NCBI GenBank assembly: GCA_964511965.1
Contig: CAZEGF010000034.1
Span: 1 to 9,390, forward strand
From: JAUSNA01 sp964511965
Lineage (GTDB): Bacteria; Patescibacteriota; Microgenomatia; Levybacterales; GWA1-39-11
Length of the DNA: 9,390 nt
Reading direction: 5' to 3'
Part shown: one piece after another, positions 4,971-9,390 of the stretch
Numbering within the stretch: position 1 is the stretch's first letter
Layout of the letters: each line of letters begins with the position of its first letter
The notes under the pieces: generated by a model
What the model saw: only the letters and a program-made list of their open reading frames with translations
Told to the model about the DNA's origin: nothing
Database searches by the model: none
Made by a program: the position numbers and the translations under genes

Positions 4971-5342
4971 TTATGATGCCCTCTTAACCCGGTTGAAAAC
5001 ACGGGTTCCTACAGGCTCGTAGTTAGATAGACCTGCCCGTTCTGCAGCCGCATCGGCTGCGTTGTCGTGATGGTGAGCAAAGTTCCACGCGACTGCGTAG
5101 AGCATGCCATCAAACTCCCTGATCCTGGCTACAAGCACTTCGCGTGGCGAAGGGTGCTGGAAGCAGGCCGTCTCTTCGACGACCGTTCCAACTTTGGCGC
5201 TGAGAACCAAGCCTCCGTCTGGAAGCTGGGCAATCGGCCGGAACGTGCGGTGCGGTACGATCACTTTCTGGCCGTGAGGTGTCCTTGCGAGGACTCCACC
5301 CTTGCCTGTGCAGTGAACCGTAACATTCTGGATGAAAACCAT
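4971..5342 (-). CDS. Hypothetical protein with AWNFAH motif
   Basis: This encodes 123 residues from ATG at 5342, with GGGGAG 6 nt upstream. An upstream in-frame extension to 5531 would overlap the preceding gene and is rejected. The first 80 residues look beta-rich with Gly turns. AWNFAH (85-90) is followed by an Ala/His-rich helix. The segment G-x-L-x-A-x-A-W-N-[FY]-x-H is shared with the preceding gene's product (AWNYEH, 79-84), so the two may be remote relatives or share a binding element. It is the second gene of unit IV, with its stop 10 nt before the next start. The family is not recognised. Confidence 0.7.
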   Translation of the reverse strand: MVFIQNVTVHCTGKGGVLARTPHGQKVIVPHRTFRPIAQLPDGGLVLSAKVGTVVEETACFQHPSPREVLVARIREFDGMLYAVAWNFAHHHDNAADAAAERAGLSNYEPVGTRVFNRVKRAS

Positions 5343-5373
5343 GACTATCTCCCCGTTGTTTTTGGATGAGTTG

Positions 5374-5697
5374 TTATCGCCTTGTGGGTGAAGACTTCTC
5401 AAGTGATTTGTGTGCGGTAAGTTTCGTCTGACGTTTCCTGTACTCGTGCTCGTAGTTCCAAGCACTTGCACGAAGTTGACCTTGCGAGTCAACCAAATAG
5501 GATCCATCAGGGTTAGTCTCAAGCTCAGCAACGATTCTCTGTCGAGGCCGAGGTGGACGGTAGGGGTATACTTTCACCCCATTCATGTTCATAGACTGAC
5601 CAGCGTGGAAGACGACTCTACCAGATTTCTTTCGGGTCACGATGACCCGGTAACTCTCCTTGGAGATGACGACCGGGCCGGGCAGATGTGCAGCCAC
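5374..5697 (-). CDS. Basic hypothetical protein with AWNYEH motif
   Basis: This encodes 107 residues from GTG 5697, chosen because GGAGGAGG (5705-5712) lies 7 nt upstream. Alternatives are ATG 5760 and TTG 5811 in the same frame, but neither has an SD. The DNA between 5741 and 5818 forms hairpins that look like leader. The protein is basic, with a Pro/Arg segment (YRPPRPRQR, 46-54), AWNYEH (79-84) and a Lys/Arg-rich tail, which would suit nucleic-acid binding. The G-x-L-x-A-x-AWN pattern links it to the next gene. It is the first gene of unit IV, 31 nt before the second. The family is not recognised. Confidence 0.65.
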   Translation of the reverse strand: MAAHLPGPVVISKESYRVIVTRKKSGRVVFHAGQSMNMNGVKVYPYRPPRPRQRIVAELETNPDGSYLVDSQGQLRASAWNYEHEYRKRQTKLTAHKSLEKSSPTRR

Positions 5698-5740
5698 GGC
5701 GGTACCTCCTCCAGGGTCATGGTAGTTGTCAACGGTGAGG

Positions 5741-5818
5741 TATTCCAAAGGAATATCCATGGGGCATAGTATTGTTGAACCCCGCACCAAAAGCCAATAT
5801 GTAACTTCCAATGCGGGG
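5741..5818 (-). promoter_or_regulatory. Unit IV leader hairpins before the first gene
   Basis: CCCCGCA (5780-5786) and TGCGGGG (5812-5818) form a 7-bp stem around a 25-nt loop. A second, tight hairpin TATTCC-AAA-GGAATA occupies 5741-5755. Together they lie between the conserved TTAATTTATAAAG segment and the SD at 5705-5712, the slot filled by a long hairpin in units I, II, III and V. Confidence 0.5.
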
Positions 5819-5832
5819 CTAACAATCTGTGC

Positions 5833-5900
5833 CTTTATAAATTAACCAATCTCGGATTATTAAAGTGCATGTGTTGAACTGTCCACAGAAAAGCTAGTTC
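5833..5900 (-). promoter_or_regulatory. Unit IV leader, conserved upstream part
   Basis: TTAATTTATAAAG (5833-5845), followed by TTGTTAG (5819-5825), matches the unit III leader (3629-3641 and nearby TTGTTAG). A weak hairpin at 5876-5900 (GAACT/AGTTC) and a TGCACTTTAAT segment take the places of the hairpin and AGCACATT box of the other leaders, but the box match is poor here. Confidence 0.45.
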
Positions 5901-5926
5901 TCTATTTAAGTTCAAAACAGACGGAA

Positions 5927-5955
5927 ATTATAGCAAAAAATGGGGTAAAAGTCAA
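5927..5955 (-). promoter_or_regulatory. Sigma70-type promoter of unit IV
   Basis: Minus-strand TTGACT (5950-5955), a 17-bp spacer and TATAAT (5927-5932) make one of the two best promoters in the window. It lies 31 bp beyond the tRNA 3' end, with only a short U-run (CTATTTTTAC) between, so readthrough from the tRNA is possible. Confidence 0.85.
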
Positions 5956-5985
5956 GACTATGGGATGTAAAAATAGGATGAGGTT

Positions 5986-6060
5986 TGGAGCCTGAGGTGG
6001 GACTTGAACCCACGACTTGCTCTTTACGAAAGAGCTACTCTACCACTGAGTTACTCAGGC
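5986..6060 (-). tRNA. tRNA-Thr (anticodon CGU)
   Basis: The minus-strand cloverleaf is complete. The acceptor GCCTGAG/CTCAGGC pairs fully. The D arm is ACTC/GAGT with AGTGGTA. The anticodon arm is GCTCT/AGAGC with loop TTCGTAA, giving CGU at positions 34-36. The T arm is GTGGG/CCCAC with TTCAAGT. The discriminator is U73, and the 3' CCA (5986-5988) is encoded. The CGU anticodon decodes ACG, and the GCC start of the acceptor matches bacterial tRNA-Thr. Confidence 0.97.
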
Positions 6061-6741
6061 ATTATTACTTCTCTACAATTTGTTTTGCAAATTGCGATCT
6101 CATTGAGCCACATCGGCTTAACATAATCTTCCTAACCACTTTCTACATTTCACAGGTTCAAAATACTGGACATTTGTCCATATTTTTCACAAAAAGACTG
6201 TCCAATTTGCTTATTATATCGTAAATGTACCCATTCGGGGATAACGACTAAGGAAACAGTATCAAAAGTATATCAAAGAATATCATTTGAACCAAAACAA
6301 ATTAAAAAACTAAAAACTGGAGACTGCCTAAATAGGAACTGAATAAATCCTGCTCCCAAGTGAATGGAAAATAGCGATTCCCCGAAACATTAAGCGGGTT
6401 AGACTCAGTTACAACCCTAGAGCTATAACAATTTGCCCTGTTTGTTCCAAATAAATGGAACATACCCTGTTTCGAAACTTGTAGAGGAAAACATTACCAT
6501 TTTCCAATCTACCTAAGAGCTTATTGCTCTTTACTCCGCTTTCGCTTTGTATAAGAGCATATAAAGTATATCGCGATAGAAATTGATGTCAAGACATTAG
6601 AATAAAAGGGCAAGAATTAAGCATCAAGTAAGTATGACGATGAACATATTAATAGTACAAAATATGTGTTTGTATTATCCAATCTAACAGTTCTTGAGAT
6701 TTTACCTTGATTCTTACCTCTTAATTCTTTATTCTATATAA
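6061..6741. other. 680-bp gene-free AT-rich region
   Basis: I find no gene in this stretch on either strand. It lies between the tRNA and uppP and holds a minus-strand TATAAT at 6213-6218 with no good -35. It also holds the palindrome TGGACATTTGTCCA (6167-6180) and a hairpin CAATTTG/CAAATTG near the tRNA. Further hairpins lie at 6443-6462 (TGTTCCA/TGGAACA), 6486-6505 (GGAAAA/TTTTCC) and 6515-6531 (AAGAGC/GCTCTT). I do not recognise tmRNA, RNase P RNA, SRP RNA, T-box or a known riboswitch. An uncharacterised structured RNA between about 6300 and 6560 remains possible. Confidence 0.5.
6707..6735 (+). promoter_or_regulatory. Promoter of uppP, likely leaderless transcript
   Basis: TTGATT (6707-6712), a 17-bp spacer and TATTCT (6730-6735, 4/6 to consensus) end 6 nt before the uppP ATG, which predicts transcription starting at or beside the start codon. 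There is no SD. Confidence 0.55.
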
Positions 6742-7524
6742 ATGGATCTCTTTCAAGTTGTCATACTCTCAATTGTCGAAGGACTAACGGAATTTCTTCC
6801 GATTTCATCAACTGCCCATCTCATTCTTACATCCCATCTCTTAGGAATTACTACATCCGATTTTTTATCAACTTTTGAAATTGCAATTCAGATCGGAGCA
6901 ATTGGTGCAGTTGCTCTTATATATATAAGAAGGATTATAAAAAATAAATATCTTTTTCTAAAAGCATGTGTCGGATTTATTCCGACAGGCATTTTGGGAT
7001 TTTTGTTTTTAAAACATATTAAAGAATTATTGGGGCATCCTATTGTTCCGGTCGTTGCCCTATTTATAGGAGGAATTGCTATTATTGCTCTTGAGCTATA
7101 TTTCAAATCAAAAGCTAAAAGCCAGAATCCAGAAGCTAGAAGCTTGAAAAATTTGAGCTACAAAGATGCTCTTATTATTGGATTGATACAGTCAGTTTCT
7201 ATGATTCCTGGAGTATCTAGATCCGCTGCTTCTATTTTCGGGGGCATGATTCTCAAATTTGATAGGGAGTCTGCTGTCGAATTTTCATTTCTTCTCGCAA
7301 TCCCAACAATGCTAGTTGCTACAGGAGTTGATGTCATAAAATCTGCACACACTTTTACAGCAACGCAGGGGTTTGATCTCATTGTTGGAATATTGATATC
7401 TTTTGTTGTTGCATTGATTGTAATCAAATGGTTATTAAAATTCGTGGCAAAAAATAATTTTATAGGCTTTGGTATATATAGGATAATATTATCTATTATT
7501 TACTATATCTTATTCCTCCACTAG
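6742..7524 (+). CDS. uppP: Undecaprenyl-diphosphatase (BacA/UppP family)
   Basis: This integral membrane enzyme removes a phosphate from undecaprenyl diphosphate, recycling the lipid carrier for peptidoglycan and other envelope polymers. Loss of carrier recycling raises bacitracin sensitivity. The 260-aa length fits the family (about 260-280). Diagnostic blocks are present: E13GLTE17 followed by FLPISSTAH (Ser23, His26), and PGVSRSAAS with Arg160. Several membrane helices cover most of the length. There is no SD; the ATG lies 6 nt after a -10 box. Codons 123-135 contain five tandem 7-nt repeats (7110-7144) encoding a polar loop between helices. GC content is clearly lower than in the leftward genes. 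The next gene begins 40 nt downstream. Confidence 0.96.
   Translation: MDLFQVVILSIVEGLTEFLPISSTAHLILTSHLLGITTSDFLSTFEIAIQIGAIGAVALIYIRRIIKNKYLFLKACVGFIPTGILGFLFLKHIKELLGHPIVPVVALFIGGIAIIALELYFKSKAKSQNPEARSLKNLSYKDALIIGLIQSVSMIPGVSRSAASIFGGMILKFDRESAVEFSFLLAIPTMLVATGVDVIKSAHTFTATQGFDLIVGILISFVVALIVIKWLLKFVAKNNFIGFGIYRIILSIIYYILFLH
7110..7144 (+). repeat. Five tandem 7-nt repeats inside uppP
   Basis: The units are AAAAGCT, AAAAGCC, AGAATCC, AGAAGCT and AGAAGCT. They encode part of SKAKSQNPEARS, a loop between membrane helices. Seven is not a multiple of three, so gain or loss of one unit would shift the frame. Confidence 0.8.
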
Positions 7525-7544
7525 TAATACAAAAAATTCTTTAT

Positions 7545-7550
7545 TATAAT
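7545..7550 (+). promoter_or_regulatory. -10 box 14 nt before the zinc-ribbon/HTH gene
   Basis: A perfect TATAAT lies 14 nt before the ATG at 7565, implying a leader of about 7 nt. The -35 (TAGTAA, 7522-7527) is poor and overlaps the uppP stop. The gene may therefore also be read through from uppP. Confidence 0.5.
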
Positions 7551-7564
7551 TTGTGTTCTAATTT

Positions 7565-8221
7565 ATGGGAACAGAATCGGAGCAATTTCCTCCTCTTCAA
7601 GAACTGTGCGTACACAGATGGCTCATTGAAAGCAATGAGGAGTCTCAACACATAGAACGATGTAAGCTCTGTGGAATAACAAAAGTTGTAGCTCATACGA
7701 AGAAAACATTTCAGCAGCAAGGTCGTTTTACCGGAAAATCAAGAGCTGAATTCGATCAAAGAGCCCAGAGCCGACAACGTGCTGCTATAACCAGGGAGGT
7801 CCTCAATCTGAAAATGCAAGGTTTTACAAATTCCAGAATAGCTGATGAGCTCGGTATTTCTAATACGAATCTCGATGAATATCCTAAGCGATTTATAGAT
7901 ACACTTGAAATTGCCGCACCAGATGAACGGATAGCCTTACATCGGGCTGTAAGAATTGCTGTAGCAACTGAAAGGCTTGCCGTACCATCATTTTTAACTG
8001 ACAATGTTCCTCTTTTTGAAGAATTAGACCGTTTTATTTTGGATCAATACGGAGATGGCTTAGCAGTTGATACAATAGCTCGTAGTTTAAAAAAGGAAAC
8101 ACCTTACGTTTCAGTAAAATGTAAAGAAATTTTACAAATTACAGGAGCTATGACGTCATTAGGTCTTGCTGCATGGCTTGGACGTGAAGATTTTCAGAAA
8201 CGCCACTCATTCCAGGAATAA
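7565..8221 (+). CDS. Zinc-ribbon / helix-turn-helix DNA-binding protein
   Basis: This encodes 218 residues. The N-terminus has CVH (Cys15, His17) and CKLC (Cys33, Cys36), a likely CxH/CxxC zinc site of the CxHxW...CxxCG kind. A basic linker (about 50-73) follows. The first helix-turn-helix is at about 75-110 (GFTNSRIADELGISNTNLDEY). A second HTH-like segment is at about 160-192 (GLAVDTIARSLKKETPYVSV). Two HTHs of sigma-region-4 or resolvase style plus a zinc ribbon suggest a transcription factor or DNA-organising protein; the exact family is not recognised. The ATG has no SD and probably a very short leader. It lies 40 nt after uppP, with similar low GC, and ends at the hairpin 8228-8250. It might regulate the neighbouring units, which is untested inference. 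Confidence 0.8.
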   Translation: MGTESEQFPPLQELCVHRWLIESNEESQHIERCKLCGITKVVAHTKKTFQQQGRFTGKSRAEFDQRAQSRQRAAITREVLNLKMQGFTNSRIADELGISNTNLDEYPKRFIDTLEIAAPDERIALHRAVRIAVATERLAVPSFLTDNVPLFEELDRFILDQYGDGLAVDTIARSLKKETPYVSVKCKEILQITGAMTSLGLAAWLGREDFQKRHSFQE

Positions 8222-8227
8222 GAATGA

Positions 8228-8250
8228 GGGCCCGCCAGACAGGCGGGCCC
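8228..8250. terminator. Strong bidirectional hairpin terminator
   Basis: Perfect 9-bp arms GGGCCCGCC (8228-8236) and GGCGGGCCC (8242-8250) enclose an AGACA loop, followed on plus by AGTTTT and on minus by a U-rich stretch. It lies between convergent genes ending at 8221 (plus) and 8272 (minus) and probably serves both. Confidence 0.85.
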
Positions 8251-8271
8251 AGTTTTCGAACGTGCAGGAGG

Positions 8272-8808
8272 TCAGGATTGGCCTCTTAGAAAGCCGTCAC
8301 CCATGCTGATAAATGCAGCCCTTTCCATTCCCCCAGGCCTCTTGCCATTCCAGGGGAAGCTGTTGCATATTTCTTCGTGAAGGGCCTCCGCAAACACCCT
8401 GGTCACGGTGTCATCGGACATTTCGTCCAAACCCGATCCGCCAGCGGGGATACCATGGACATAAACGCCACCGTACCACCCAACCTGGCCCATCCGGAGC
8501 CTGGCTGGTTGATGTAGCCACACTGAGTGACCTGAGTCGCGGAGGCGGAGAGCCTCAAGTGCTTTGAGGCGAGCCATCTCCTTATACCTGGAGAGATTCT
8601 CAGCCTCACCGACGTGACCCTCCCAGACGAGAACGTTGAACCAGTTGACGTTGCCTTGAGCTTCCTCGAACGAGATTACGGGATTCAGGACCGCAATCGC
8701 AAAAGCTTTGCGGTTTTTGTCCGCTACCGTTTCGAGGAGATGATCTCTCTGCCGGTCAAAGACCCTCTGACAGAGCTCGGCCGTCAAGAAAAACGACTTA
8801 TTAGGCAT
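8272..8808 (-). CDS. Hypothetical protein, second gene of unit V
   Basis: This encodes 178 residues from an ATG with GAGAGG 8 nt upstream. The protein is soluble and mixed alpha/beta. A charged helical stretch (GEAENLSRYKEMARLKALEA, about 67-86) precedes a Gly/Trp/Tyr-rich strand region (MGQVGWYGGVYVHGIPAGG). An acidic helix (DEMSDDTVTRVFAEALHEE) follows, then a Cys/Trp segment near the C-terminus. I see no catalytic signature and do not recognise the family. It starts 27 nt after the upstream gene and ends facing the convergent terminator at 8228-8250. GC content is high, like units I-IV and unlike adjacent uppP. Confidence 0.75.
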   Translation of the reverse strand: MPNKSFFLTAELCQRVFDRQRDHLLETVADKNRKAFAIAVLNPVISFEEAQGNVNWFNVLVWEGHVGEAENLSRYKEMARLKALEALRLRDSGHSVWLHQPARLRMGQVGWYGGVYVHGIPAGGSGLDEMSDDTVTRVFAEALHEEICNSFPWNGKRPGGMERAAFISMGDGFLRGQS

Positions 8809-8835
8809 GTTCTAAACCTCTCTTCCTGGTGTCGC

Positions 8836-9210
8836 CTAGACGGCGACGATTTTGGGTGCGAGGCCGCGGCCTTGCTTTGATGTCCTGATCGCTGGAGAGC
8901 GGAAAAAACATTCGCTTCCCGAGTTCAGGTCACGTAGGCCGAGCGCGGCGCAGGACGTATAATACGCCCCACCTTTTTCTTCCGGTAGAAGCCGGAGAGT
9001 TGTTCCCGCCAGGGTCCGTTTTGCCCGACCCCTTCGCGGGTCGGCGTTGGTTGTCCACGAAAGCGTAACGATGAGTTCTCGCCCATCGAAGCTTACGTGA
9101 TTGATCTCTCCCCATAAATCGCCCACGCCTTTGGCGCGGACCATCTGAAGGAGCATGCCCGGAAGATCCGGACATATGACGAATTCCCCCCAGGGTTTCA
9201 GAGCTGACAA
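8836..9210 (-). CDS. Hypothetical protein, first gene of unit V
   Basis: This encodes 124 residues from TTG 9210. GGGAGGACTAAG is directly upstream, the same SD context as at 1703. An ATG at 9327 in the same frame would add 39 residues but has no SD, lies only about 20 nt from the predicted transcript start, and its extra DNA folds into leader hairpins, so I reject it. The product looks beta-rich (GEINHVSFDGRELIVTLSW near 34-52) with a basic C-terminal third. It has three cysteines in the second half (the CAALG, ECFF region) without a clear metal motif. The family is not recognised. The second gene follows after 27 nt. Confidence 0.65.
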   Translation of the reverse strand: MSALKPWGEFVICPDLPGMLLQMVRAKGVGDLWGEINHVSFDGRELIVTLSWTTNADPRRGRAKRTLAGTTLRLLPEEKGGAYYTSCAALGLRDLNSGSECFFRSPAIRTSKQGRGLAPKIVAV

Positions 9211-9233
9211 CTTAGTCCTCCCGTTTACCCCGC

Positions 9234-9339
9234 CTGTAAAAATATGAGAATTTCTCATACTCTTACAGACGGAGCAAACAACTAATATTTTGCACGTTCT
9301 GTTAAAGAGCTTAACGGATAAAGACATGCTTGCGTCTTT
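9234..9339 (-). promoter_or_regulatory. Structured leader of unit V (three hairpins)
   Basis: In transcript order the hairpins are AAAGAC/GTCTTT (9320-9339), GTTAA/TTAAC (9301-9315) and a long one at 9234-9268. In the last, CTGTAA/TTACAG and TATGAGA/TCTCATA stack around a symmetric 3x3 internal loop with a 3-nt terminal loop. The long hairpin ends 13 nt before the SD, as in the other units. No AGCACATT box is evident. Confidence 0.65.
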
Positions 9340-9353
9340 GCGTTAGACTGTGA

Positions 9354-9382
9354 ATTATAGCAGGATTTTGCAAGAAATTCAA
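9354..9382 (-). promoter_or_regulatory. Sigma70-type promoter of unit V
   Basis: TTGAAT (9377-9382), a 17-bp spacer and TATAAT (9354-9359) on minus form a clear promoter at the right edge. The leader to TTG 9210 is about 135 nt. Confidence 0.8.
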
Positions 9383-9390
9383 AAGACTAT

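Noticed and set aside
5343..5531. Upstream extension of the AWNFAH gene to 5531
   Set aside because: It would overlap the preceding gene by more than 150 bp; ATG 5342 has GGGGAG at good spacing.
5985..6224. Plus-strand 79-codon open frame starting MEPEVGLEPTT
   Set aside because: Its first 25 codons are the reverse complement of the tRNA-Thr gene; this is a well-known kind of spurious call over tRNAs, and there is no SD.
6241..6741. tmRNA, RNase P RNA, SRP RNA or T-box in the gene-free region
   Set aside because: None of the diagnostic core sequences of these RNAs is visible on either strand.
9024..9045. GC-rich hairpin around CCGACCC/GGGTCGG as a terminator
   Set aside because: It lies inside the coding region of the gene at 8836-9210, with no U-run on either side.
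9211..9327. N-terminal extension of the unit V first gene from ATG 9327
   Set aside because: It has no SD, begins about 20 nt from the predicted transcript start, and the DNA folds into hairpins; TTG 9210 has an excellent SD.

Overview
The window looks like bacterial chromosome, probably from the Candidate Phyla Radiation (Patescibacteria) or another small-genome uncultured group. That placement is an inference. It rests on dense short genes of no recognisable family, a mix of leaderless and Shine-Dalgarno (SD) starts, AT-rich hairpin elements between genes and standard-code stops. Only three features are recognised with confidence: nucleoside diphosphate kinase (ndk), undecaprenyl-diphosphatase (uppP) and a tRNA-Thr(CGU).

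Layout. Positions 1-5960 and 8272-9390 hold five leftward (minus-strand) transcription units. Each starts at a clear sigma70-type promoter with TATAAT at 940, 2006, 3722, 5927 and 9354. Each has a structured leader of about 130-300 nt and then one to five small genes, most with strong SDs. Units II, III and IV end in GC-rich hairpins that abut the next promoter. Unit I (940 to <1) has a two-helix membrane protein and a partial gene. Unit II (2006-966) has a 61-aa protein and ndk. Unit III (3722-2070) has four small genes, three of them preceded by copies of a repeated intercistronic RNA cassette. Unit IV (5927-3765) has five small genes, including a tandem 97-aa paralogue pair and two neighbours sharing an AWN[FY]xH motif. 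Unit V (9354-8272) has two genes.

Between units IV and V lies an AT-rich core: tRNA-Thr on minus, about 680 bp with no gene, and two plus-strand genes, uppP and a zinc-ribbon/helix-turn-helix protein. These end at a strong hairpin terminator (8228-8250). Both plus-strand genes lack an SD and have a -10 box just before the ATG, so they look leaderless, unlike most of the leftward genes.

The most interesting signal is the shared organisation of the leftward leaders: promoter, small hairpin, a repeated AGCACATT box (17 bp identical in units I and III), a long hairpin, then the SD. With the GNRA/UNCG-type tetraloop cassettes inside unit III, this suggests a common RNA-level control scheme over unrelated small orphan genes. 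What the orphan proteins do cannot be told from sequence alone.
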